Source: Alphaproteobacteria bacterium UBA998 (GTDB lineage Bacteria; Pseudomonadota; Alphaproteobacteria; Rickettsiales; UBA998). Taken from it: DNA of 64,000 nt. Shown one piece after another: positions 8,968 through 17,131 of this stretch. The translations under genes and the position numbers were made by a program. Each line of letters begins with the position of its first letter. Position 1 is the first letter of the stretch. The DNA lies in NCBI GenBank assembly GCA_002291925.1, contig DBAY01000030.1, forward strand, positions 13,425 to 77,424, in the 5' to 3' direction. The notes beneath the pieces were generated by a model. That model saw only the letters and a program-made list of their open reading frames with translations, ran no database searches and was not told the origin of the DNA.

Positions 8968-8992
8968 CTTATCCTTTTTCAGGAAAATATTT

Positions 8993-10270
8993 ATGCATGA
9001 CATCAAGTGGATACGCGAGAACCCGGAGGCCTTCGACGCCGCGCTGAAGAAACGCGGACTGGCCCCGATGAGCGCTGAGCTGATGGCGCTGGATGAGGAG
9101 CGCCGCGCCTCCATTACCAGGATGCAGGAACTGCAGGCCCGCCGCAACGAACTCGCCAAGCAGGCCGGGCAAGCCAAGGCCAAGGGGCAGGATGCCGAGC
9201 CGCTCTTCGCCGAATCACGTGAGGTGGGCGCCCAGCTTAAAGCGATGGAAGAAGCGCTGGCGGGCGATGATCCGCTGAAGGCGAAACTGGAAGCCATCCC
9301 TAATGTGCTGGATGAAGACGTGCCTGTGGGGGGGGATGAGTCGGGTAATGTTGAGGTGAAACGCGAAGGGCAGAAACCCTCGCTGAGTTTTGCCGCCAAG
9401 GAGCATTTTGATCTCGGCGAGGCGCTGGGGCAGATGGATTTCGAAACCGCCGCCAAGATGTCCGGCGCACGGTTCGTGCTGCTCTCCGGTGCGCTCGCCC
9501 GCATGGAGCGTGCGCTCGCCAGCTTCATGCTGGATAACCACACGCTGGAATGGGGCTACACCGAAGTCGTGCCACCCTACATGGTGCGTGATAATGCAGC
9601 TTACGGTACGGGCCAGTTGCCGAAATTCGCGGAAGACCTGTTCCAGACCACGAATGGCTATTTCCTGATACCCACAGCGGAGATTCCGGTCACCAACATC
9701 GTCGCCGACTGCATCATCGAGACGGATGACCTGCCGCGCCGGTATGTGGCCTACACACCGTGCTTCCGCTCGGAGGCGGGGTCGGCGGGGCGCGATACGC
9801 GGGGGATGATCCGCCAGCACCAGTTCTCCAAGGTGGAGCTGGTCAGCATCGTGCCGCCGGAGATAAGCAAGGACGAGCATGAACGCATGTTATCGGCCGC
9901 CGAGAGCATCCTGAAGAAGCTGGGGCTGCATTACCGCGTGATGCTGCTCTGCTCGGGCGATACGGGCTTTGGATCGCAGAAGACTTATGACATCGAGGTC
10001 TGGCTGCCGGGGCAGAATGCCTACCGCGAAATTTCCAGCTGCTCGAATTTCGGCGCGTTCCAGGCGCGGCGCATGAAGGCGCGCTACCGGCCCATCAAAG
10101 GCGAAAAACGTACGGAATTCGTGCATACGCTGAACGGCTCTGGCCTCGCCATTGGCCGCACGATGATCGCGATTCTGGAGAATTACCAGCAGGCGGATGG
10201 CAGCATCGCCATCCCCGAGGCGCTGGTGCCGTACATGGGCGGGATGACGAAGATTGAACGGGCCGTTTAG
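8993..10270 (+). CDS. serS: serine--tRNA ligase
   Basis: Class II aminoacyl-tRNA synthetase for serine, 425 residues. N-terminal coiled-coil arm (about 30-100), motif 2 in CFRSEAGSAGRDTRGMIRQH, and motif 3 in NGSGLAIGRTMIAILE near the C-terminus. The ATG at 8993 is chosen because MHDIKWIRENPEAF is the conserved start and AGGAAAA precedes it; the same frame is open upstream to an ATG at 8906, but that stretch reads through the palindromic repeat. Confidence 0.95.
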   Translation: MHDIKWIRENPEAFDAALKKRGLAPMSAELMALDEERRASITRMQELQARRNELAKQAGQAKAKGQDAEPLFAESREVGAQLKAMEEALAGDDPLKAKLEAIPNVLDEDVPVGGDESGNVEVKREGQKPSLSFAAKEHFDLGEALGQMDFETAAKMSGARFVLLSGALARMERALASFMLDNHTLEWGYTEVVPPYMVRDNAAYGTGQLPKFAEDLFQTTNGYFLIPTAEIPVTNIVADCIIETDDLPRRYVAYTPCFRSEAGSAGRDTRGMIRQHQFSKVELVSIVPPEISKDEHERMLSAAESILKKLGLHYRVMLLCSGDTGFGSQKTYDIEVWLPGQNAYREISSCSNFGAFQARRMKARYRPIKGEKRTEFVHTLNGSGLAIGRTMIAILENYQQADGSIAIPEALVPYMGGMTKIERAV

Positions 10271-10276
10271 GATGCC

Positions 10277-10354
10277 GTCATTCTGTGAGGCGAAGCCTGC
10301 GCAGAATCTCCGGGAGATTCCGGGCTCTTTGCCGACGGCTCACCGCGGAATGAC
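10277..10354. repeat. palindromic repeat (CTGCGCAGAAT family) downstream of serS
   Basis: Two small hairpins joined by a CTCCGGGAGA-like linker; ends GTCATTCTG...GGAATGAC. Same architecture as 37884-37969 and the inverted copy at 13370-13451, although more diverged. Confidence 0.7.
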
Positions 10355-10368
10355 AGGAGAAGAAAATC

Positions 10369-10462
10369 GTCATTCCAAACGAGCGAAGCGAGGAGGAATC
10401 TTGGGTTGGAGATCATCGCGAGTATCCCGGTATAAAGATTCCTCGCCTGCGCTCGGAATGAC
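10369..10462. repeat. palindromic repeat (TATAAAGATTCCTC family) upstream of surE
   Basis: Ends GTCATTCC...GGAATGAC. Shares GTATAAAGATTCCTC followed by CCTGCG with the element at 13257-13348, same orientation. It ends about 16 bases before the surE start and may form its leader RNA. Confidence 0.8.
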
Positions 10463-10478
10463 GGGATAGGATAGATTC

Positions 10479-11273
10479 ATGCTCACCATTCCTGAGAACC
10501 TCATCGGCTGCCGTATTCTCATCAGCAATGATGACGGCATCCATGCGCCCGGCATTGCGGCGCTGGAGAAGGTGGCGCGGCAGTTTTCGGATGATGTGTG
10601 GGTGGTGGCGCCGGAGTCGGAGCAAAGCGGCGTGGCGCACTCGCTGACATTGCATCTGCCGCTGCGCGTGCGCCAGCTGGCGGAAAAGCGCTTCGCTGTG
10701 ACCGGCACGCCGACCGATTGCGTGCTGCTGGCGGTGCGCGAAATTATTCCGCGAGACCAGCCGCCGGTGATTGTGCTTTCCGGCATCAATCGCGGCTCCA
10801 ACGTGGCGGAGGATGTGACTTATTCCGGCACCATCGCCGCCGCCATGGAGGCGGCGCTGCTCGATGTGCCCTCGATCGCCTTCAGCCAGCATTATGATGA
10901 GCGCGGGCCCGTCAACTGGGCGACGGCTGAGCATTACGGCGTGGAAGTGCTGCGCCAGTTGCAGGGCGTCAGCATCCCGAACGGGCACCTGCTCTCGGTG
11001 AACTTCCCGGCGGTGGAGCCGGGGAAGGCCAAGGGCTTCCGACTGGCACCGCAGGGGCAGCGGCGGATCATGGAGAAGCTGGTAAAGCGCGAGGACCCCA
11101 AGGGGCGGCCGTACTACTGGATCGGCGGCACCAGCTTCGACGAGCTGGAGGATTTCACACCCGGCTCTGACCATTCGCTGCTGAAGGAGGGCTATGTCAC
11201 CCTCACGCCGCTCTGCCTTGATCTCACCAATCATGCGCTGCTCGAATCGCTGGGCGATCGGCTGGGGTGGTAG
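10479..11273 (+). CDS. surE: 5'/3'-nucleotidase SurE
   Basis: Metal-dependent nucleoside-monophosphate phosphatase, 264 residues. The N-terminal acidic site ILISNDDGIHAPG (Asp 18, Asp 19), the SGVAHSLTL serine loop and LSGINRGSNVAEDVTYSGT with the metal-ligand Asn are all present. Start ATG 10479 follows GGATAGGATAG. It is in the surE-pcm-LytM lipoprotein order also known from Escherichia coli (surE-pcm-nlpD). Confidence 0.95.
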   Translation: MLTIPENLIGCRILISNDDGIHAPGIAALEKVARQFSDDVWVVAPESEQSGVAHSLTLHLPLRVRQLAEKRFAVTGTPTDCVLLAVREIIPRDQPPVIVLSGINRGSNVAEDVTYSGTIAAAMEAALLDVPSIAFSQHYDERGPVNWATAEHYGVEVLRQLQGVSIPNGHLLSVNFPAVEPGKAKGFRLAPQGQRRIMEKLVKREDPKGRPYYWIGGTSFDELEDFTPGSDHSLLKEGYVTLTPLCLDLTNHALLESLGDRLGW

Positions 11274-11275
11274 GC

Positions 11276-11965
11276 ATGAGCGGGGCCGGGGAGGACGACG
11301 ATAACGCCTACGAGGCCGATGCCATCGACCCGTTCCTCAGCGGCAAGATCAAGCTGCTGATGAAACTGCGCAGCGCGGGCATCCGCGAGACGCGCGTGCT
11401 GTCGGCCATCGAGAGCATCCCGCGCGAGATGTTCGTGCCGCGCATGTTCGTGGACAAGGCCTATGCCGACACGGCGCTGCCGATTGAGTCCGGCCAAACC
11501 ATCAGCCAGCCGCTGGTAGTGGCGTGGATGACCTCGGCGCTGGATGTGACGGATCGCCACCGCGTGCTGGAAATCGGCACGGGCTCGGGCTATCAGGCGG
11601 CGATTCTCGCGCGGCTGGCGCGGCGGGTCTACACCATCGAGCGTCACCGGGCGCTGGGGGAAATCGCGGAGGAGCGCTTCAAGAAGCTGCGCCTCACCAA
11701 CATCACCGCGCGCATCGGTGATGGCACGAAGGGCTGGCCGGAAGCGGCGCCGTTTGACCGCATCATCGTCACCGCCGGGGCCAAGGAAGTGCCCGCCGCG
11801 CTGGTGGAGCAGCTGGAAGTGGGCGGCGTGATGGTGATGCCGGTCGGCGACCCGGTGGGCGACCAGGTCCTGCTGCGGCTGGAGCGCACGCCCGAGGGCT
11901 ATGCCTCGCAGCACCTCATGAATGTGCGTTTTGTGCCGCTGATTGCCGGGCGGGCGCCGGACTAA
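11276..11965 (+). CDS. pcm: protein-L-isoaspartate O-methyltransferase
   Basis: Repairs isoaspartyl residues in damaged proteins with S-adenosylmethionine. 229 residues from the ATG at 11276; an in-frame GTG at 11267 overlapping surE is an alternative. PIESGQTISQPLVVAWMTSAL and the SAM-binding LEIGTGSGYQAAILARL are characteristic, followed by the GDGTKGWPEAAPFDRIIVTAG motif. Probably co-transcribed with surE. Confidence 0.94.
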   Translation: MSGAGEDDDNAYEADAIDPFLSGKIKLLMKLRSAGIRETRVLSAIESIPREMFVPRMFVDKAYADTALPIESGQTISQPLVVAWMTSALDVTDRHRVLEIGTGSGYQAAILARLARRVYTIERHRALGEIAEERFKKLRLTNITARIGDGTKGWPEAAPFDRIIVTAGAKEVPAALVEQLEVGGVMVMPVGDPVGDQVLLRLERTPEGYASQHLMNVRFVPLIAGRAPD

Positions 11966-12047
11966 CCATTTCCTCGCCCTTTGAACTTGTCTGTTTACGA
12001 AATATTAGCGACGTCCCTATATAGCGTAGAGTTCAGGAGAGTTTGCC

Positions 12048-12941
12048 ATGATCCGTCCGCTGTTTCCCGTCATTGCCCTGCTGGTGTTGGGAGCCTGTAC
12101 TCAATCCCCCGCGCCGGTAGAATATCGCGGCAGCTATTTCTTCGGGCAGGATGGGCCAATCGGCAATAACGGCATGGAGGCACCGAAATACTCGGACAAC
12201 CACCGCGCCGATCTGCCGGACGAACAGGAAGTCCGCTATAAATCCCCCGTCCATGATTACGGCGTGGCGGCTGAGGTAAGCGATGTCTCCGCCAGCGACC
12301 TGCCGCCTCCTGCGCCGCTGCAGCCTTCGCCGCCGCCCGTACAGGCGGTGGATGCCTACAGGTCCGGCGCGCAGGCGACCGTGGTGGATCCGGCGCTGAC
12401 CCGTGTGCCCGCGCCGGGGCAGGGTTATTATGACTACAAGGCGCAGGCCAATGTCCCGCCCATCACGCAGACGCAGACCGTGACGCAATCCGCTCCTGCG
12501 CAGCCGGACGCCAACGCTGCGCAGACGGTGGATTACTATGCGCAGGAATCGGCCCAGACGGCCGCCGCTGCCACGGGCCCGGCGCCGCAATTCATCTGGC
12601 CGCTGCGGGGTGAAATCTTGACGCCGTATGGTGGTGCAAGCAAGGGCATTGGCATCTCTGCGATGAAAGGCGATCCCGTGCGTGCCGCCGATGATGGCAC
12701 GGTGCTTTCTGTCGGCGGGCAGGGCGCGCTTGGCATGGTGGTGACCGTCTCACATGCAGGCGGCTGGACGTCGCAATATGGCCAGCTGGGGGAAACGGTG
12801 GTGCGTATCGGCGATCAGGTGGTGCGCGGCCAGCTGGTTGGCTTCGTCGGCACGCCGAAAACCGGTCCGGCGCAACTCTATTTTGCCCTCACAAAGTCCG
12901 GCAGCCCCGCCGATCCGCGTGCGCTTATGGTGGAAGACTGA
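12048..12941 (+). CDS. LytM/M23-domain lipoprotein with degenerate active site (NlpD-like)
   Basis: Predicted lipoprotein of 297 residues: signal sequence with lipobox LGAC (Cys 16), a long Pro/Ala/Gln-rich linker, and a C-terminal LytM (peptidase M23) fold from about residue 184. The zinc ligands of active M23 enzymes are not preserved: the HxxxD region reads SKGIGIS and the final HLHFE region reads QLYFA. Such inactive LytM proteins (EnvC, NlpD) activate cell-wall amidases in other bacteria; that role here is inferred, helped by its place after surE and pcm. No LysM repeat is visible, unlike classical NlpD. AGGAGAG precedes the ATG, and a weak promoter (TTTACG, 18 bases, TATATA) lies in the gap after pcm. 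Confidence 0.8.
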   Translation: MIRPLFPVIALLVLGACTQSPAPVEYRGSYFFGQDGPIGNNGMEAPKYSDNHRADLPDEQEVRYKSPVHDYGVAAEVSDVSASDLPPPAPLQPSPPPVQAVDAYRSGAQATVVDPALTRVPAPGQGYYDYKAQANVPPITQTQTVTQSAPAQPDANAAQTVDYYAQESAQTAAAATGPAPQFIWPLRGEILTPYGGASKGIGISAMKGDPVRAADDGTVLSVGGQGALGMVVTVSHAGGWTSQYGQLGETVVRIGDQVVRGQLVGFVGTPKTGPAQLYFALTKSGSPADPRALMVED

Positions 12942-12957
12942 TCCGGGCACGGGCCTA

Positions 12958-12982
12958 TCATCCTTCGACAAGCTCAGGATGA
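12958..12982. repeat. short palindrome TCATCCT...AGGATGA
   Basis: Seven-base arms TCATCCT and AGGATGA around TCGACAAGCTC. This resembles a very common dispersed bacterial repeat core; only one copy is seen in this window. Confidence 0.55.
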
Positions 12983-13091
12983 GGGGCGGGGGTGGGAGTA
13001 TCCAGCAGCCAGCTATGTCACCCAGCATTCATTGCGGGGTCTCCTCGTGTGGCAGGGAGCCCCGCGTACCACGTGCGCGGTGAAAATGACT

Positions 13092-13168
13092 CGTCATTGC
13101 GAGCGCCAGCGAGGCAATCCAGCGGGTGGGGCTGGATTGCCGCGTCGCTGGCGCTCCTCGCCATGACG
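13092..13168. repeat. palindromic repeat (GTCATTGCGAGCG family)
   Basis: Long imperfect inverted repeat with ends GTCATTGC...GCCATGAC and inner arms GCAATCCAG/CTGGATTGC. The first 16 bases TCGTCATTGCGAGCGC, counted from one base before the element, are identical to those of the copy at 43993; a third copy is at 42630. Confidence 0.85.
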
Positions 13169-13180
13169 GTTGCCATCATC

Positions 13181-13242
13181 GTCATGCTGAACTCGTTTCA
13201 GCATCTATTCATACATAGGCCCTGAAACGAGTTCAGGGCGAC
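13181..13242. repeat. palindromic repeat (GTCATGCTGAACTCG family)
   Basis: Arms GCTGAACTCGTTTCAGC and CCTGAAACGAGTTCAGG face each other across a short AT-rich centre; each arm is itself palindromic. Ends GTCATG...GCGAC. Single copy in this window. Confidence 0.75.
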
Positions 13243-13256
13243 AAGGAGATATACGC

Positions 13257-13348
13257 GTCATTCCGAACGACCAGCGTGAGGAATCTTTACACAGGAGCAC
13301 TCTTGAGGTTCCCTGTATAAAGATTCCTCACCTGCGGTTCGGAATGAC
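13257..13348. repeat. palindromic repeat (TATAAAGATTCCTC family), second copy
   Basis: Ends GTCATTCC...GGAATGAC; GTATAAAGATTCCTC plus CCTGCG shared with 10369-10462 in the same orientation, while the middle is diverged. Confidence 0.85.
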
Positions 13349-13369
13349 GAATGACGGTTGTTTTAGTCT

Positions 13370-13451
13370 GTCATTCCGGGACGCGAAGCGGGCCCGGAAT
13401 CCCCTCGCGTGACGAAGGAGATCCTGCGCAGCCTGCGGCTCGCAGGATGAC
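13370..13451. repeat. palindromic repeat (GCAGGATCTCCTTCGT family), inverted copy
   Basis: Contains ACGAAGGAGATCCTGCGC, the exact reverse complement of an 18-base block in the element at 37884-37969, so the two are inverted copies. Two hairpins with ends GTCATTCC...GGATGAC. It ends 18 bases before the DUF815 gene stop. Confidence 0.85.
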
Positions 13452-13469
13452 ACGACCGGAGAGAAATAG

Positions 13470-14165
13470 CTAAAGCTCCAGCTTTTTCCCCAAGCGGCCG
13501 GCGAGGTCGTTGATGTACTGCCACGCTACACGGCCGGAGCAGGCGCCGCGGGTTCGTGACCATTCGATAGCTTCAGCTTCGCGGCGATCGGCGGGGTAGC
13601 CTAGGCCGAAATGCGCGTCATAAGCGGCGATGATGGCGAGGTAGGTCGGCTGGTCCATCGTATGAAAACCGAGCCAGAGGCCAAAGCGGTCGGAGAGGGA
13701 GACTTTCTCGTCGATGACTTCGCTGCCATGCAGGGCGGCGCGCTGCTCATTTTCCAACAGCTCGCGCGGCATGAGGTGGCGGCGGTTCGAGGTGGCGTAG
13801 AACAGCACGTTGTCCGGGCGACCGCTCAAGCCGCCTTCCAGAACGGACTTCAGTGATTTGTAGGTCGCGTCGCCGCCATCGAAGGAGAGATCGTCGCACA
13901 GCAGCAGGAAGCGGCGCGGCTGGCCCTTGAGCTGGGCGAGCAGCAGGGGCAGGGAGCCGATATCCTCGCGCGCAATCTCGATCAGCGCCAGCGCACCCGG
14001 CTTGTACTGGTTCAGCTCGCGATGCACGGCTTTCACTAGCGAGCTTTTGCCGGTGCCCCGTGCGCCCCACAGCAGCGCATGGTTGGCGGGGTAGCCTTTT
14101 GCGAAGCGCTCGGTGTTCTCCCACAGCAACTGCTTCTGATGCTCCACCCCGAGAATGAGCGCCAT
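13470..14165 (-). CDS. DUF815-family AAA ATPase (main part; N-terminus in another frame)
   Basis: P-loop ATPase of the DUF815 family, usually encoded beside yajC-secD in alphaproteobacteria. 231 residues from the ATG at 14163-14165. Walker A is GARGTGKSS at about residues 34-42; Walker B is in FLLLCDDLSFD; a sensor-like ATSNRRHLMPREL follows, then a C-terminal helical lid. Family members carry about 55 more N-terminal residues; these are encoded immediately upstream but in a different frame (see 14163-14326). Either one base is missing around 14165-14175 (mutation or assembly error) or the short form is made from the internal ATG. Function in the family is not established. Confidence 0.82.
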   Translation of the reverse strand: MALILGVEHQKQLLWENTERFAKGYPANHALLWGARGTGKSSLVKAVHRELNQYKPGALALIEIAREDIGSLPLLLAQLKGQPRRFLLLCDDLSFDGGDATYKSLKSVLEGGLSGRPDNVLFYATSNRRHLMPRELLENEQRAALHGSEVIDEKVSLSDRFGLWLGFHTMDQPTYLAIIAAYDAHFGLGYPADRREAEAIEWSRTRGACSGRVAWQYINDLAGRLGKKLEL

Positions 14166-14326
14166 GGGCAGGCATGCACCTGTGCCAAAGGCTCGAAGCG
14201 GGCAGGCGGGTGCCAGATGAACGCATCCGCCTCGCGCAGGCTGGCACTGGCGGCCGGTGGCGGCAAGTGACGCTCCAGCGCTTCGGCGATGCGGTGCAGA
14301 ACGGGGAGGAGCGATTCATCTTGCAT
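14163..14326 (-). pseudogene. frameshifted N-terminal part of the DUF815 ATPase
   Basis: The frame starting at the ATG 14324-14326 reads MQDESLLPVLHRIAEALERH and on through READAFIWHPP, FEPLAQVHACP, which looks like the N-terminal region of DUF815 proteins (helix, Pro-rich linker, ADAFIWHP). At about 14165 the family sequence continues in another frame at MALILGVEHQKQLL. One additional base before that ATG would join both parts into a normal-length protein of about 285 residues. Beyond the junction this frame has no family similarity. Confidence 0.6.
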
Positions 14327-14379
14327 GAGAATAAGCGGCTTCTTATGTGTCAGATATCCTTTTTTGTAGCAGAGGCCGT

Positions 14380-15804
14380 ATGCAGGATAAACCGCTGAAT
14401 CTCGTTTGGATGCGCCGCGACTTGCGGCTGCATGATCACGCGGCGCTGCATCACGCGCTGAAAGGTCCCGGCGTCATTCAGCCGGTGTTCGTCTTTGACA
14501 CAGAGATTCTCGCACGCTTCGCCAATCCGCTGGATCGGCGTCTGACCTTCCTTGCGCAGGTGATGCTGGATCTTGATTCGGAACTGCGCGCCCGCGGCGG
14601 CGGGATGCTAGTGCTTCACGGCCCGGCCACCGAGGTGATGCCAAGGCTGGCGCAGGCGCTCGGCGCGGCGCAGCTGGTGGCGGCGGCCGACATTGAGGGC
14701 CCGACGCGGGCGCGCGATGCGTCAGTGGCGCAGGTGCTGAGTGGCATCACCAAGATGTCGCTGGTGAAGGATGCGTGGATTCGCCATGGCGGCGCGGTGA
14801 ACAAGAAGGACGGCACGCCCTATCATGTGTTCACGCCCTATGCCAAGGCGTGGCGGGCGACACTGACGCCGGAAGACCTTGCCGAGCGCGTGGTGGAAGA
14901 CAAGGGACGCTATGCCCACGTGGCGGCGCTGCGGGCGAAGGCTTACGCGGCGGGGCTGCGCGTGCTGGATCTCTCGCAGGGGCTGGAAGCGCTGCTTGAG
15001 CAGATCGGTTTCAAAAAAGCGGATATCACGCATTGGGGCACGCGCGAGGGGGAGGCGCGGCTGCACCGGTTTGTCGAGACGCGGCTGAAGAATTACAGCC
15101 ATGACCGCAACATGCTGGCGGAGGATGGCACCAGCCGCCTCTCGCCGTACCTGCGGCATGGGTTGGTTTCCGTGCGGGAATGCGCGCGGCTGGCGTGGGA
15201 TCGCCCCGGCGCGGAAGGCTGGGTGAATGAGCTCATCTGGCGCGATTTCTACGCGATGATTCTCTATCATTACCCGGAGACGGCGACGGAGGAGTTCCTC
15301 CCCAAATTCCGCCGCACGCTCAACTGGCGGCGCGTGGAGGCGGACTTCGAGGCGTGGAAGGCCGGGCGTACGGGCTACCCGGTGGTGGATGCCGCGATGC
15401 GCCAGATGCAGGAGATCGGTTGGATGCATAACCGCGCGCGCATGATTGTGGCGAGCTTCCTGTGCAAGCATCTGCGCATCGACTGGCGGCTGGGCGAGGA
15501 GCATTTCGCGCAGCACCTGATGGATTATGATCTTGCCTCCAACGCGGGCGGCTGGCAATGGGCAGCCTCGACGGGCACCGATGCGCAGCCTTACTTCCGC
15601 GTGTTCAACCCCACGACGCAGGGTGAAAAATTCGATCCCGAGGGCGAGTATGTCCGCCGCTATGTGCCGGAGCTGGGGGCGATGAAAGGCAAGAAGGTGC
15701 ATCAGCCGTGGGGCGATGCCGCGCGCGGCAGCTATCCGGCGCCCATCGTGGATCATGCCTCCGCCCGGGCGGAGGCGCTGCGCATGTTCAAGGAAGTGGC
15801 GTGA
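14380..15804 (+). CDS. phrB: deoxyribodipyrimidine photolyase
   Basis: Light-driven repair of cyclobutane pyrimidine dimers; cryptochrome/photolyase family, 474 residues. N-terminal antenna-binding Rossmann domain starts LNLVWMRRDLRLHDHAAL; the FAD-binding C-terminal half shows ELIWRDFYAMIL, GYPVVDAAMRQMQEIGWMHNR, and the DYDLASNAGGWQWAASTGTD signature. The ATG at 14380, preceded by AGAGG, is preferred over an in-frame ATG at 14347. Divergent from the DUF815 gene. A photolyase with the full Trp/FAD motif set rather than a signalling cryptochrome is likely. Confidence 0.93.
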   Translation: MQDKPLNLVWMRRDLRLHDHAALHHALKGPGVIQPVFVFDTEILARFANPLDRRLTFLAQVMLDLDSELRARGGGMLVLHGPATEVMPRLAQALGAAQLVAAADIEGPTRARDASVAQVLSGITKMSLVKDAWIRHGGAVNKKDGTPYHVFTPYAKAWRATLTPEDLAERVVEDKGRYAHVAALRAKAYAAGLRVLDLSQGLEALLEQIGFKKADITHWGTREGEARLHRFVETRLKNYSHDRNMLAEDGTSRLSPYLRHGLVSVRECARLAWDRPGAEGWVNELIWRDFYAMILYHYPETATEEFLPKFRRTLNWRRVEADFEAWKAGRTGYPVVDAAMRQMQEIGWMHNRARMIVASFLCKHLRIDWRLGEEHFAQHLMDYDLASNAGGWQWAASTGTDAQPYFRVFNPTTQGEKFDPEGEYVRRYVPELGAMKGKKVHQPWGDAARGSYPAPIVDHASARAEALRMFKEVA

Positions 15805-15826
15805 TACCCATTTTGGGGCTCCGCGA

Positions 15827-17131
15827 TTACGGGCGGCCGACTGAGACGTAGTGCAAACTGGCGTCGCGGGCCTCGGTGGGCGAGAACATGTTGCGCAGGT
15901 CGATCAGGACAGGCTGTTTCAGCCAGCCTTTCAGCTGCGCCAGTGGCAGCTCACCGTATTCCGGCCATTCAGTGAGGATGACCACCGCATCCGCGCCACG
16001 CGCGGCCTGCTCCACGTTTTCCTGCCATTGCACGGCGGAGGGCAGGGCCGCCTCGCCATGCTTGCGGCCTTCGGGGTCATGCACGCGCACCGTGGCCCCG
16101 GCTTCCAGCAGCCCCGGCACGATGACCAGCGCCGGGCTTTCGCGCACGTCATCCGTGCCCGGCTTGAAGGTGATGCCCAGCACGGCCAGCGTCTTGCCGT
16201 TCAGGTCACCGCCGCAGGCCTGCCGGATCTTCTCGACCATGCGCCGCTTGCGGGTTTCGTTGGAGCCCACCACCGCGTCGATCACCGGGGAGGGCACATG
16301 GTTCAGCCGCGCGATCTGGATCAGCGCCAGCGTATCCTTGGGGAAGCAGGAGCCGCCGAAGCCCGGGCCGGGGTTCAGGAACTTGCGGCCGATGCGGCTG
16401 TCCAGCCCGATGCCGTGCGAGACCATGCCGATATCCGCGCCCACGCCCTCGCAGATGTCCGCCATCTCGTTGATGAAGGCGACTTTGGTGGCGAGGAAGC
16501 TGTTGGCGGCGTATTTGATCATCTCCGCCGTCTCCAGATCGGTGGCCACCAGCGGCACGCCGGACTGCAAGAGGGGAGCGTAGAGCTGCTCCATGCGCGC
16601 CTTGGCGTCGGCGGCGCTGGTGCCGATGACCAGCCGCTCCGGCTGCATGAAATCCTCGATGGCCGAGCCTTCGCGCAGGAATTCAGGGTTGGAGGCAATC
16701 AGGAGATCCGGGCGGGTGGCGTGCAGCCACTCCTGCAGGGCGCGGTTGGTGCCTAGGGGCACAGTTGATTTCGTAATAACAAGCGCTCGGGGCGCAGCGT
16801 AGCGGGCGATTTCCTCCGCCGCTCCGAAAACATAGGTAAGGTCAGCCTGCCCATCTTCGGGGCGGGGCGGCGTGCCCACGGCGATGATAACGGCCTCCGC
16901 CTGCGCCAGTGCGGTGGCGGCGTCGGTGGTGAAATGAAGGCGTCCGGCCTCGGTGGCGCGTTGGATGAGCGGCTCCAGGCCCGGCTCATAAATGGGCGTG
17001 CTGCCTTGGCGCAGCGCCTCGATGACCGCCGGATTGCGGTCCACGCAGGTGACCTCATGCCCTAGCTCCGCGAGGCAGCTACCGGAGACAAGGCCCACAT
17101 AGCCAGTGCCGAGAACGCAGAGCCGCATCAC
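15827..17131 (-). CDS. ugd: UDP-glucose 6-dehydrogenase
   Basis: NAD-dependent four-electron oxidation of UDP-glucose to UDP-glucuronate for surface polysaccharide. 434 residues. NAD-binding CVLGTGYVGLVSGSCLAELG at the N-terminus and the catalytic-Cys motif GFGGSCFPKDTLAL at about residue 260 are clear, with the C-terminal UDP-binding domain after GITFKPGTDDVRESPAL. Starts inside the last codons of galU (four-base overlap), so substrate supply and use are translationally coupled. Confidence 0.95.
   Translation of the reverse strand: MMRLCVLGTGYVGLVSGSCLAELGHEVTCVDRNPAVIEALRQGSTPIYEPGLEPLIQRATEAGRLHFTTDAATALAQAEAVIIAVGTPPRPEDGQADLTYVFGAAEEIARYAAPRALVITKSTVPLGTNRALQEWLHATRPDLLIASNPEFLREGSAIEDFMQPERLVIGTSAADAKARMEQLYAPLLQSGVPLVATDLETAEMIKYAANSFLATKVAFINEMADICEGVGADIGMVSHGIGLDSRIGRKFLNPGPGFGGSCFPKDTLALIQIARLNHVPSPVIDAVVGSNETRKRRMVEKIRQACGGDLNGKTLAVLGITFKPGTDDVRESPALVIVPGLLEAGATVRVHDPEGRKHGEAALPSAVQWQENVEQAARGADAVVILTEWPEYGELPLAQLKGWLKQPVLIDLRNMFSPTEARDASLHYVSVGRP

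Larger units (their letters stand above)
12942..13469. other. gene-free repeat cluster of about 530 bases
   Basis: No credible gene. The stretch is built almost entirely of dispersed palindromes placed end to end: 12958-12982, a GC hairpin around 13035-13066, 13092-13168, 13181-13242, 13257-13348 and 13370-13451. Short open frames across it are repeat-derived and have no coding character. Confidence 0.8.

Noticed and set aside
12754..13083. Short open frames across the repeat cluster
   Set aside because: They are out of frame with the lipoprotein or consist of repeat sequence, with no ribosome site or coding character.
13092..13168. tRNA-like or small-RNA gene
   Set aside because: The fold is a simple long hairpin and the same sequence recurs at 42630 and 43993 next to unrelated genes, so it is a dispersed repeat.
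12958..13451. CRISPR array
   Set aside because: The repeats differ from each other, are palindromic over their whole length and have no regular spacers; no cas genes are nearby.
15851..16756. Long open frame antisense to ugd (about 300 codons), and similar long frames opposite alaS, recA, dnaE, sodB and pabB
   Set aside because: They lie fully opposite genes with clear family motifs; their His/Arg/Gly-rich composition is the usual mirror of GC-rich coding DNA.
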